DNA of 64,000 bases, taken from positions 62,379 through 126,378 of the forward strand of contig NZ_BMOU01000004.1 of assembly GCF_014647235.1 (NCBI RefSeq), in the 5' to 3' direction. The notes beneath the pieces were generated by a model. The model was not told the DNA's origin. It worked only from the letters and a program-made list of their open reading frames with translations, and did not search any database. A program made the position numbers and the translations under genes. This DNA is from Haloarcula pellucida. Lineage in GTDB: Archaea; Halobacteriota; Halobacteria; Halobacteriales; Haloarculaceae. This document shows, piece by piece, positions 42,401-49,402 of the stretch (position 1 is the stretch's first letter; each line of letters begins with the position of its first letter).

Positions 42401-42621
42401 TCAGTTCCACCAACTTCTCGTTTCAAATCTGAAAATATCTGAAAGTTTTCGTCCAGTGGGCTATTATAATCAAACTCGGATTTCGCCTTTTCAGTTAATT
42501 CATCCCAACTTGGTCCACCAGCATTAATTGAGAGTCCCGCTCCAGCAAACAGAGCACAATTTGAACTAGCAATTCTACCTGCTAATTCATTTAATTCTTG
42601 ATCATAATCTTCTATCGCCAT
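39499..42621 (-). CDS. SIR2-like/STAND-like NTPase/helical repeat/OB-fold protein (SAMD9-like architecture)
   Basis: A 1040-residue protein. Residues ~5-260 are SIR2-like: FAGAGLSINAGGPSW (G27-S31), TTNFDTALEDAL (N107, D109), VGYSFRDR. The usual catalytic KxHG is KLMG, with Met147 in place of His. Residues ~325-600 hold a P-loop, GSPGSGRT (351-358), with Arg357 where Walker A has Lys, and no clear acidic Walker B (FCVFFSTSG). About 650-960 is helical, TPR-like. The C-terminal ~70 residues (FTGKIGNPLTDTEGWIYSHGLEGWDDDIYFDP...RSGRNVEFTLGFTPRGPKARDIQ) fit a cold-shock/OB fold. AT-rich, with its own leaderless promoter. Probably a defence protein; no partner is required by the layout. Confidence 0.82.
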   Translation of the reverse strand: MAIEDYDQELNELAGRIASSNCALFAGAGLSINAGGPSWDELTEKAKSEFDYNSPLDENFQIFSDLKREVGGTELHQFVQRELSGIELGEDVEPLASLPWFSTFTTNFDTALEDALSKYHRSVRTVHEGREFILSGDPSDLYCVKLMGSIEKNYGDSGSMVLTSGEKSTAQDKRSHIFRELGNHAANLSFLFVGYSFRDRIFTEILEKIINEAGELERTYYALFRSPLDEEQEYYLNSLNVVPIIADIEDFTEELVKRVSQRDTSDHRMKNIPFGSQMLELSLDDIGDFVESYDPILLDELQREGDAQNFFKGEITTFRPFTEDWHFTRSEESEIISKLRNQEPDIVSVSGSPGSGRTFLINSTIEALIRDEGGIAIRIPSHKIDPIPSHGELDQFLEFITDRCEELGIPAPEFCVFFSTSGLETNQLMNFNRLKSRSDFHLQLLMESPQGYSFPSDMEEEKKCDNIEIQDEIPRPIRQEFKTYVVDTVRKHRLPAISEQEVQSILNDDPEFLPVMYRAIDPARRSIQDIIEQEYEGLTDEAKRIVKFSALATSVDLEMPIAVCRRAMTHQSGEFYSFPEIINIAENEANEFIKISRDARTNQLLAIYHPIVAKHICKKIGEKEMGEYLLDIAESVDLQSGIEGEFVGRLMISKGVNREATEFLPITKDYLKESMDIVTSRQPARPLLHHKAILMQEMGEDSSKVISTMEEAIAEPPEEYVLTERKENVLTSLARIKWKINRDELENADRYSEDIMEIFAYLEDARRSVLNLHTYDLQSNILMSMAEGREEKERNSLLNEAINLIERAMEMDGEAEDIRTLEQTRVELYDRIEREQAEELAEKLVEQDNDGSGYYTLARLDLYENSDPAAALRQLTRAMSAEEYPPEAIAFRIKLLMQQDDPFYDLVAELAKDLDLRDDFEDSWESAYHKAIAYLIDGNYQKAYSHFETSHSSAPWNLHDTVDVFWKDDGQKKTFTGKIGNPLTDTEGWIYSHGLEGWDDDIYFDPSLEDSAGGIRSGRNVEFTLGFTPRGPKARDIQII

Positions 42622-42643
42622 AGGGCCCGTAGAGTATGATGGG

Positions 42644-42651
42644 TAATAAAA
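42644..42651 (-). promoter_or_regulatory. TATA box of the SIR2/STAND-like gene
   Basis: TTTTATTA on the minus strand, centred about 27 bp before the ATG at 42621; indicates a separate leaderless transcript. Confidence 0.55.
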
Positions 42652-42692
42652 TCCTGAGCTTGAATTGTATTATCAAGAGAGGTAAGCTATTC

Positions 42693-42920
42693 TCAAGTCG
42701 ATTGGTCATCGTAATCTTTGAACCGCTCGTGATACGGCGGGATCTCTTCTTCTATTTCTGCGATGCCGCACAAAATGACCGTCGACCATTCCACGCCACG
42801 GTCTTGTCGAATCTTATTGATGCGCTCAAACACATCCGGTTCGAAACGGGCTTTCACCACTCGTCGGGTATCACGGTGAAAGTCGTCATCTCCCGACGTT
42901 GACCCCGAGTCCGTGCTCAT
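42693..42920 (-). CDS. Small RHH-like DNA-binding protein
   Basis: A 75-residue protein. RRVVKARFEPDVFERINKIRQDRGVEWSTVILCGIAEIEEEI matches a ribbon-helix-helix pattern: a short strand with basic residues, then two helices with a turn at DRGVEWS. This suggests a CopG/Arc-type regulator of the element. A strong TATA element upstream (43121-43129) may drive it with a long leader. Confidence 0.65.
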   Translation of the reverse strand: MSTDSGSTSGDDDFHRDTRRVVKARFEPDVFERINKIRQDRGVEWSTVILCGIAEIEEEIPPYHERFKDYDDQST

Positions 42921-43219
42921 GTTATAGATATTGCTCTCCTACACCATGAACCTCACCTGCTGGTACCCAATTGGTTTCTTTCGCGATAGGACAGCGCGCA
43001 CGCGCGAGGCACAGCGAAACATCTTTGCGAAAATCAACGCCATTGCGCCATGTTAACACAGTAACGAACCGTGTCGTATGTAATCGCCACTCAAAGAATC
43101 CCTCCATCAGTAGGTGGCGAAATATATACAGAAAGAAAAAGACGTGAGACAGGGTCTAAAAGAGTGTTAACTCACCACACACATTTAGAGAATAGACTAC
43201 TTCGCCGGAGACAAGCCGC
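42921..43219. other. 299-base intergenic region with a TATA element
   Basis: It lies between the primase-helicase stop and the RHH-like gene. The clear feature is AATATATAC at 43121-43129, a strong TATA element that is nearly symmetrical. A 61-codon open frame at 42922-43107 has unlikely composition (many Trp, Cys, Arg) and is not called. Confidence 0.45.
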
Positions 43220-45619
43220 TTAGTAGTCTTGGAGGCCGTCGCCTCGCCGACGATGTGGCTTGTCACCAGTGTCGGTACCGCCCTCTGAGAACCTCAATCC
43301 AGTGAAGACGTCCATTCCGTCGTGGCTCATGGTCTCCACGTGGGGTACCATTTTCCAGTAGGTCGTCATCCTCTGCTGAGGTCGGATATCGTATCCGTTC
43401 CTTGCGGCCCATTGCTTATATGCCAGGTAGGCACTCTTGCGTTCGACCGTATCGGTGCTATCGCCGGTAATCTCGCACTGTTCGAACATGAACCGGAGTG
43501 GGGCTGAACGCCACGAAAGCCACTTCAGCCGCGTGTCCATGAGGCTCCGGTCGCGCGAGAAGCCCCCTTGTTCGTGTAGCCGGTCACGGCCGTCGAGTGC
43601 CCAGTTCAGTATACCGGGTAGGTCGTTCCGCTGAAGCCGTTCTTTGAGGTCGAGATCGCGCTCTTCACGCGGGATAGTGTCGGGGAATTCTACGATGAGA
43701 ACCCGTCGGTAGATGGATTCGTCCTCCCCGACGACGCGTGGAAGCCAGTTCGCGCTGAAGAGATGCTTCGCGGCCGGCGATCCGAATGTCGGATCTTGGT
43801 ACTTCCGCTCCATCTTCACCCGCTCCCCGGCAAAGAGGGTCTTGAGCGTCCCGCTGTCCTCTATTTTTGTCGCGTTGATGTCGTTCCGCGCGTTCAGGGC
43901 GGCCTCGGCAAGCGCGCTCCGGTCGAACTGGGTATCGGCGAGCTGCTGCGGCGTTAGGTTCGTGACACTCGGCATCTCCTCACCGAACAGCGCGGCGACG
44001 GTGTCGACGAACGTGCTCTTACCCGAGGCGGTCGGCCCGACAGCGAACAGGTTCTTGGCCCGCTTGTGGTGCCATACCTCCAGATAGTAGCCGACGAACT
44101 CCTGAACCGTTTCACGTGCCCCGTCCGTGGCGACGGTACTGCAGAGCGTCTCGTCCCACTCCTCTGCGGTGGCCTCCGGGTTGTACTCGCAGTCCAGGCC
44201 GGCGGTGAAGTAGTAGTCGGGGGTGAAGGGCTCTACCTCGCGAGTGTCGAGGTCGAGGACGCCGTTCTTGACGACAACCTTTCCCTCAGGCGGGGTGAAC
44301 TCGTTCTGGTCGAGGTAGCACCGATCCCGCACGCGCTCGATGATGTTGTTCATCCGGTTGTTGTTCACGCACCCGGGGATAGCATCGCGGAGCCGTTCGC
44401 GGATGTACGACTCTCCTTTCCGCCGATAGTAGCCCTCTTCGGGGTCGTAGCGGTAGAACTCTCCAGTCTCTCGCACACAGACAAGCGATTCATCCGCCAG
44501 CACAGAGTCGGCAGCCACGTTATATGCTGATGTGGTGGATCCATTCGTGCTATCGCGGAACTGATCGCGCACCAAGTCCCACTGGCTTCCGGCCAAGGGG
44601 TCTTGTTCGTTACCGAGTGAGCGAGTGCCGAGAGCGCCGTCTTCCTTGCGCACTGACTCACCCGAGCGCGTCCACGTCCCGCCGTTCGTCTTCCCGTAGT
44701 CGATCTCACCCCGTTCTGCGACCTTTGACTCTGGGAGTTCGCTGTGAAACCACTGTTCGGCCGCTGCCTTCGAGACACCGTATCGGTGGAACTCCTTGCA
44801 GATGGCCCAGTCATGTTCCGAACGGTCCCCATCACGCGGATACTTCTCAGACACCCCGGTTTCTGTGACGACCGCAGCCGGGTCGGGGTGGTCGCTATCT
44901 TCTGTCGGTGAATCATCGTCACCTGCAGTCGCCCGCTCTACATCCTCACCGTCTTTGCTGACGTCCAAGGCCACTTGTTCGTTTTCGGCTGTCGATATCG
45001 TGGTCGGACGGTCGGGGTCAGCTCGGAGGACGTCTGCGAGGTCGTCGGCGGTGATCGTGGCGATGGGGCGGTCAACGGCTATCTCGTAACAGCCCCCATC
45101 ATCCGTGGCGCACTCGTCGCACCAGTCCTTCTGACAGTCGGCGAGTTGCGACCCAGGTCCGACGACATACTGATTCTGAACGCGAATCTCTCCCCATGAC
45201 GGGGCGGGGTTCGTAGCCCCGCCCCACACGGCTTCACACGCTTCAGACGCCGTCTCGAACTCGTCGCCGGACTCAACACAGTAGAAGCGGTGGCCGCCAG
45301 TTTCACCGTCGGTGTGAGGCGTCTCGACCGTCAGCGTCTCGGGAAGGTCGTCCACCACGGCGAGCACGTTGCTGTCACCCTCGCCATCGTAGATATCTAT
45401 GTCGACGTCCACGAGACGGCGGCCGGCGTAGATGCCATAGTTCCCGTTGACACGGTCCGGCTCGAACTGCGTGTGGTCGGTAGATTTTTTCTCGCCGTCG
45501 TGAACCTCGATGAACCGTTCGGTGTCAAGACCAGCCTCGCGGAGGTGGTCGGCAACGCGCTCGGCGCATTTCCTGGGGTCACACCTCTCCGATCCAGAAG
45601 TGTCCTTGTCGGTACTCAT
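43220..45619 (-). CDS. Primase-helicase (P4/D5-type) replication protein
   Basis: A 799-residue protein. The N-terminal ~190 residues contain a bifunctional prim-pol-like domain (NYGIYAGRRLVDVDIDIYDG, TPHTDGETGGHRFYCVES, GEIRVQNQYVVGPGS). The C-terminal half is a D5_N plus SF3-type helicase with Walker A AVGPTASGKSTFVDTVAALFG, followed by NDINATKIEDSGTLKTLFAGERV and FSANWLPRVVGEDESIYRRVLIVEFP. It should initiate replication of the element. GC is higher than in the SIR2/STAND gene, so the element is a mosaic. Its ATG overlaps the stop of the upstream small gene by four bases. Confidence 0.9.
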   Translation of the reverse strand: MSTDKDTSGSERCDPRKCAERVADHLREAGLDTERFIEVHDGEKKSTDHTQFEPDRVNGNYGIYAGRRLVDVDIDIYDGEGDSNVLAVVDDLPETLTVETPHTDGETGGHRFYCVESGDEFETASEACEAVWGGATNPAPSWGEIRVQNQYVVGPGSQLADCQKDWCDECATDDGGCYEIAVDRPIATITADDLADVLRADPDRPTTISTAENEQVALDVSKDGEDVERATAGDDDSPTEDSDHPDPAAVVTETGVSEKYPRDGDRSEHDWAICKEFHRYGVSKAAAEQWFHSELPESKVAERGEIDYGKTNGGTWTRSGESVRKEDGALGTRSLGNEQDPLAGSQWDLVRDQFRDSTNGSTTSAYNVAADSVLADESLVCVRETGEFYRYDPEEGYYRRKGESYIRERLRDAIPGCVNNNRMNNIIERVRDRCYLDQNEFTPPEGKVVVKNGVLDLDTREVEPFTPDYYFTAGLDCEYNPEATAEEWDETLCSTVATDGARETVQEFVGYYLEVWHHKRAKNLFAVGPTASGKSTFVDTVAALFGEEMPSVTNLTPQQLADTQFDRSALAEAALNARNDINATKIEDSGTLKTLFAGERVKMERKYQDPTFGSPAAKHLFSANWLPRVVGEDESIYRRVLIVEFPDTIPREERDLDLKERLQRNDLPGILNWALDGRDRLHEQGGFSRDRSLMDTRLKWLSWRSAPLRFMFEQCEITGDSTDTVERKSAYLAYKQWAARNGYDIRPQQRMTTYWKMVPHVETMSHDGMDVFTGLRFSEGGTDTGDKPHRRRGDGLQDY

Positions 45620-45834
45620 TGCGTGTCACCTCCAGGGAGTTCGACAGTCTCGTACTCACCGTCGATAATACGGAGGAGCAACTCCGCCCATCCGCGAGTT
45701 ATCGGGTCCGTCGCTGCGATGATTTCGAGGATATCGCGGTGCTGTTCGGCGTGGTCGAAATCGGTGAACTCGATGTTCTCGAAGCCGTCGAAGTTCTCAA
45801 ATTCGCCCATCTCACGCTTGTTGATAGTGGTCAT
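45616..45834 (-). CDS. Small acidic protein, first partner of the primase gene
   Basis: A 72-residue protein, MTTINKREMGEFENFDGFENIEFTDFDHAEQHRDILEIIAATDPITRGWAELLLRIIDGEYETVELPGGDTQ. Aromatic/acidic N-terminus, helical C-terminus, no recognised motif. The ATGA overlap with the primase-helicase suggests a replication accessory or regulator. Confidence 0.65.
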   Translation of the reverse strand: MTTINKREMGEFENFDGFENIEFTDFDHAEQHRDILEIIAATDPITRGWAELLLRIIDGEYETVELPGGDTQ

Positions 45835-45980
45835 AGAAACGCGGAACCGCCGTCAAGGGGGGAAATGTACAAGCTGACGGGGTGCGAATAGATTGATGAC
45901 ACGCGCCCCAGCGTGTCGAGTACCCAATCGCCCCCGTCGACGGACTTCCCACGTCCCCGTCGACGACGTTCCAATTCCGC

Positions 45981-46124
45981 TTAGTGACCACCCCCATTCT
46001 CGTCGGCCAACGCAAGCAGTTCCCGTGCGTACTGCGCGCACCGAAGGTCACTCTCTGCGAGCGTTTCGAGTTCGTCACGGTGACTGCGAACTTTGTCGAC
46101 GACGGAGTTCTGGGTGGTGCTCAC
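45981..46124 (-). CDS. 47-residue protein coupled to the AbrB-like gene
   Basis: A GTG-start frame, MSTTQNSVVDKVRSHRDELETLAESDLRCAQYARELLALADENGGGH, ending at TAA. Its GTGA start overlaps the stop of the AbrB-like gene. The composition is acidic and helical, like a real haloarchaeal small protein. It could be the second member of a two-gene regulatory or toxin-antitoxin-like pair, but no toxin motif is seen. Confidence 0.6.
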   Translation of the reverse strand: MSTTQNSVVDKVRSHRDELETLAESDLRCAQYARELLALADENGGGH

Positions 46125-46252
46125 GTATCGCCACCCCAGGGTTCGACCTCGACAACGACATAGTCGCCCTGCTCTATTTCGAGTTCGTTACGTACAGCGG
46201 CCGGAATCGTCACCCGACCATCAGCGATCACACGCGTTGGTGCTTGTCGCAT
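46121..46252 (-). CDS. AbrB/MazE-type swapped-hairpin protein
   Basis: A 43-residue protein, MRQAPTRVIADGRVTIPAAVRNELEIEQGDYVVVEVEPWGGDT: the complete SpoVT/AbrB DNA-binding fold (GRVTIPAAVR, EQGDYVVVEV) and nothing else. The start 46252 excludes an upstream extension that lacks homology. It is divergent from the 169-residue gene. Probably a transcription regulator of the element; antitoxin is the alternative. Confidence 0.8.
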   Translation of the reverse strand: MRQAPTRVIADGRVTIPAAVRNELEIEQGDYVVVEVEPWGGDT

Positions 46253-46306
46253 ACCGCCAAGTAGAATCAGTAGAATATTTAGTGACGCGCCGTCACAGTA
46301 TATCGT

Positions 46307-46816
46307 ATGGCCGACGACAAACCAGCATCGATACTCACCAAGAGTCAGCGGAACTACATACAAGGTAAGAGCGAACCCTCAAATCCTCGCGAATATGATC
46401 GGCGTATCCGTGGCCGGATAGAATACGGCTTTCACGATTTGATGCTCCTGTTTGAGTATCTTGAGCAAGACGAACTCCGAAAGGTATTCGGGAGTAATTA
46501 TGCCCGGCAGATTGAGCCCCACGAAGAAGTGCAAGAAGAGACCCACGAGTATGCCACGGCTGGATACGTCCCCCACGCGCTCGCTTTCATCATGCGCGGC
46601 TTGAACTACGACGACGAACCCCTCTATCCGAAGGTAGAGGAGACAGGCGAGGAACAACCGGCGTTCGAGGAGTTCATCGACGCGGTGGAATACGGCGTGC
46701 GTCAGTACCTCGAAGGAAAGAAACGCTACTCCGCTAACGTGGACGTGAGCATCGAGTTGACTGACGTCAGTCTAAACGAGAAGTTCTTCGAGGATGAGAC
46801 CACAGAAAACGAGTAG
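46307..46816 (+). CDS. Conserved haloarchaeal element protein of unknown function
   Basis: A 169-residue protein starting MADDKPASILTKSQRNYIQGKSEPSNPREYDRRIRGRIEYGFHDLMLLFEYLEQDELRKVFG. The 'ILTKsQR..i.G......R..dRRIRgRI..g..Dl.lL' pattern occurs in proteins next to integrases in haloarchaeal elements. The C-terminal half is helical and acidic (residues 110-169). It is divergent from the AbrB-like gene, last gene before the tRNA. Function unknown. Confidence 0.72.
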   Translation: MADDKPASILTKSQRNYIQGKSEPSNPREYDRRIRGRIEYGFHDLMLLFEYLEQDELRKVFGSNYARQIEPHEEVQEETHEYATAGYVPHALAFIMRGLNYDDEPLYPKVEETGEEQPAFEEFIDAVEYGVRQYLEGKKRYSANVDVSIELTDVSLNEKFFEDETTENE

Positions 46817-46851
46817 AACGGCGTAGAACGGCTCTGAACCCTTATTCCGGA

Positions 46852-46925
46852 AGCCGGTGGAGGGATTTGAACCCTCGGCCTAATCCTTACGAAGGATTCG
46901 CTCTGCCAGTCTGAGCTACACCGGC
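46852..46925 (-). tRNA. tRNA-Thr (CGT anticodon), intact
   Basis: 74 nt, no intron. The acceptor stem GCCGGTG pairs with CACCGGC; the anticodon stem AATCC/GGATT holds loop TTCGTAA with anticodon CGT (decodes ACG, Thr); T-arm GAGGG-TTCAAAT-CCCTC. The D-arm is GCTCAGACTGGCAGAGC. The 3' end (46852-46862) is the right att site of the element. Confidence 0.95.
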
Positions 46926-47046
46926 GCGGGCACACACTGCCAGACGCACGTGACGACAACTCGTCTCGGTGTGCCTGTCTGCACACGTTACTTGCAGCGA
47001 TAACCGCAATAAGGATTGCGAATCGGGGGCGTCGAGAGACGCGTTC

Positions 47047-47460
47047 TCACGCCTCGCGGGCGCCGACGATAGTGACGGGAACGTCCGACTCCAGCAACAC
47101 TTGCTGGGCGACGCTCCCGAACACCACCTTCCCCGTCGGCGAGCGTTTTCGCGACCCCATCGCGATGTGGTCGACGTCGAACTCCGCGGCCAGTTCGAGG
47201 ATGCCGTCGGCCGGCGGCAGACTGCCCTCCGCCAGTTCGACGGCGATGTCGCGCTCTTCGAGGTAGTCACGGACCAACCGGACGGTCTCGATGCGGTCGA
47301 CGGACTGCAGTTCGTCGGGCGCGTCGATCTCCTCCGGCGTCAGCGCGTGGGTCACTATCGCTTCGATGTTCTCCGCGGCAGTCGGCAGTTCCGCCACGAA
47401 GGCGGCCTGTCCGCGGGCACGGTCCGAGTCGGCGTCGACGGGTACGAGTATCCGGTACAT
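47047..47460 (-). CDS. Universal stress protein, UspA family
   Basis: A 137-residue single-domain Usp: MYRILVPVDADSDRARGQAAFVAELP, then MGSRKRSPTGKVVFGSVAQQVLLESDVPVTIVGARE with the ATP-binding G-x2-G-x9-G(S/T) type motif. It resembles the 3605 gene. The start is the Met at 47460; a longer frame extends over the neighbour and is not credible. Confidence 0.9.
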   Translation of the reverse strand: MYRILVPVDADSDRARGQAAFVAELPTAAENIEAIVTHALTPEEIDAPDELQSVDRIETVRLVRDYLEERDIAVELAEGSLPPADGILELAAEFDVDHIAMGSRKRSPTGKVVFGSVAQQVLLESDVPVTIVGAREA

Positions 47461-47572
47461 GGATGCCTTCGAGGGGGAGTCGAGCGACTTCCCCGTGGGA
47501 GCGACGTTCGACCCCCACCCAGTAAACGTTGTCTCGACGCCGGTGGAGGACGGCCCCAAAGGACCGACCGTG

Positions 47573-48553
47573 TCAGCGCCGGAGTCGCACGTCCAACACG
47601 ACGTTTTGCTCGCCCGGCGCGTACGACCGCACGGTCCGGCGCGTCTCGACGGACACCTCGTACTCGGGTTCGGCCGCGGCGCGTATCGCTCGCTCCCCGG
47701 GACCGTACAGGTCCTCGTCTGGCTGGATGTCGTAGTAGTGGACGACGCAGTCATCGCCGGCCAGTCGGACCGCGGTGTCCAGAAACTCGTCTGCGCTGTG
47801 TGGGAGGTTCATCACGACGCGGTCGGCCCACCCCTCGTAGTCGGCGGCTACGTCCCTGACGTCGCCACAGATGCCCGTCACGCGGTCGGCGACGCCGTTG
47901 CGCTCGGCGTTCCGCCGGAGGTACTCGATGGCCGTCTCGTTGATGTCCGTGCCGACGCAGGTCGCGCCGCGCTTCGCGAACGGGACGACGAACGGGCCGA
48001 CGCCCGCGAACATGTCGAACGCCTGTTCACCCTCGCTGATCTGTTCGACGACGCGGTGGCGTTCGGTCGCGAGACGCGGCGAGAAGTACACTTCAGCGAG
48101 GTCCAGTTCGAAGGCACACCCGTACTCGCGGTGGACGACTTCGGTGGTGTCGCCGGCCAGCACCTCCCAGTCTCGGACCCGCTGTTCGCCCTTTATCTTC
48201 GAGGCGCGGTTCAACACGCCTTCGACCGGGAGGTCGGACTCCACGAGGGCGGCCGCTATCTCGCGGGCCCGCGCCGGGTCGTCCTCGTCGACGATGACGA
48301 TGTCCCCGATGCGCTCGTAACTCGGGTCGAACCCGAGGATGTCCGCCGGCATGGTCTGGCCCTCGCGGACCGGGGCGTCGAACTCGACGACGGAGAGGTC
48401 CTCGGGCACGGCCGTCGGGTCGGTGACCGGGACGTACAGCGACCCGTCTTCGACCGTGATGTCGTAGCCGTCCTCGACGAGGCCCGCCTCGGCCAACCGC
48501 TGGCGAGTCGCCTCGCCGTCCTCGCGCGCGACGCGAACGCAGGGAACGCCCAT
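47573..48553 (-). CDS. trm5: Trm5-type tRNA (guanine37-N1)-methyltransferase
   Basis: A 326-residue class-I SAM methyltransferase. An N-terminal RNA-binding domain (1-110, GVLNRASKIKGEQRVRDWEVLAGD) is followed by the conserved YGCAFELDLAEVYFSPRLATER, SAM motif DMFAGVGPFVVPFAKRG and the NLPHSADEFLDTAV motif of Trm5. Substrate m1G37 is inferred; the related Taw2 wyosine enzyme is less likely because of the intact NLP motif. It is divergent from dph5. Confidence 0.87.
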   Translation of the reverse strand: MGVPCVRVAREDGEATRQRLAEAGLVEDGYDITVEDGSLYVPVTDPTAVPEDLSVVEFDAPVREGQTMPADILGFDPSYERIGDIVIVDEDDPARAREIAAALVESDLPVEGVLNRASKIKGEQRVRDWEVLAGDTTEVVHREYGCAFELDLAEVYFSPRLATERHRVVEQISEGEQAFDMFAGVGPFVVPFAKRGATCVGTDINETAIEYLRRNAERNGVADRVTGICGDVRDVAADYEGWADRVVMNLPHSADEFLDTAVRLAGDDCVVHYYDIQPDEDLYGPGERAIRAAAEPEYEVSVETRRTVRSYAPGEQNVVLDVRLRR

Positions 48554-48628
48554 ACCACCTCTCCCCGACCGGCGGCGGTAAGCCTGACGCTTCGCGCCCT
48601 TTATCCCCAGCGACGACCGACGCAGGGT

Positions 48629-49402
48629 ATGCTCACCTTCGTCGGCCTCGGCCTCTACGACGAACGCTCGGTCACCATCGCCGGACGAGACGCGATACGG
48701 GACGCAGACCGCGTCTTCGCGGAGTTCTACACCAGTCGGCTGATCGGGACCGACCTCGAATCGCTAGAAGCCTACCACGACACGACCATCGAGGTCCGTG
48801 ACCGGGCCGGCGTCGAACAGGACCCCGCCCCGGTACTGGACGCCGCGGAGACGGACGACGTCGTCTTCCTGACTGCCGGTGACACCATGGTCTCGACGAC
48901 CCACACCGACCTCCGTCTGCGCGCCGAGGAGCGCGGCATCGAGACCCGCGTCGTCCACGGCACCACCGCACAGACCGCCGCCGCGTCGCTGACCGGCCTG
49001 CAGAACTACCGGTTCGGGAAGGCGACGACGCTCCCGTTCGAACGGGCACACGGCGGCGACGGCGTCCCCGACAGCGTCGTCCAGACCATCGAGGACAACC
49101 GCTCTCGGAACCTCCACACGCTGGTGTATCTGGACATCAAGGTCGACGACCCCCACTGGGACGACAGCGACGATACGTACATGACCGCCGACCACGCCGC
49201 GGGACTGCTCGCCGAGTCGTTTCCGGAGACGCTCGGCGTCGTCGTCGCCCGCGCCGGTAGCCCCGACCCGACTATCGTCGCCGACACCCTCGACGAACTC
49301 GCCACCCGATCCTTCGGGGACCCGCTTCACCTGCTGGTGATTCCCGCCGACCGCCACCTGATAGAGGAAGACGCCCTGACGGCGATCGCCGACGCGCCCT
49401 AG
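48629..49402 (+). CDS. dph5: Diphthine synthase
   Basis: A 257-residue SAM-dependent methyltransferase of the tetrapyrrole-methylase fold that methylates EF-2 histidine during diphthamide synthesis. It begins MLTFVGLGLYDERSVTIAGRDAIRDADRVFAEFYTS and has the expected FLTAGDTMVSTTHTDLRLRA and GTTAQTAAASLTGLQNYRFGKATTLPF. It overlaps the convergent artA by four bases. Confidence 0.95.
   Translation: MLTFVGLGLYDERSVTIAGRDAIRDADRVFAEFYTSRLIGTDLESLEAYHDTTIEVRDRAGVEQDPAPVLDAAETDDVVFLTAGDTMVSTTHTDLRLRAEERGIETRVVHGTTAQTAAASLTGLQNYRFGKATTLPFERAHGGDGVPDSVVQTIEDNRSRNLHTLVYLDIKVDDPHWDDSDDTYMTADHAAGLLAESFPETLGVVVARAGSPDPTIVADTLDELATRSFGDPLHLLVIPADRHLIEEDALTAIADAP

Larger units (their letters stand above)
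38157..46862. mobile_element. Integrated genetic element at tRNA-Thr
   Basis: Bounded by AAGCCGGTGGAG at 38157-38168 (attL candidate) and at 46851-46862 (attR candidate, inside the tRNA-Thr 3' end). The integrase gene is 55 bp inside the left end. It carries integrase, the SIR2/STAND-like gene, an RHH-like gene, a primase-helicase, four small genes and an AbrB-like gene. Parts are much more AT-rich than the chromosome. No capsid or conjugation gene is seen, so it is an integrative plasmid-like or defective viral element. The 12-bp core is short, so the exact left boundary is uncertain. Confidence 0.75.

Noticed and set aside
42922..43107. 61-residue gene upstream of the RHH-like gene
   Set aside because: Rich in Trp, Cys and Arg, no homology signal, and the TATA element is too close to its start.
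38157..46862. Complete provirus
   Set aside because: No capsid, terminase, portal or membrane-vesicle genes are visible; only integrase, primase-helicase and regulators.
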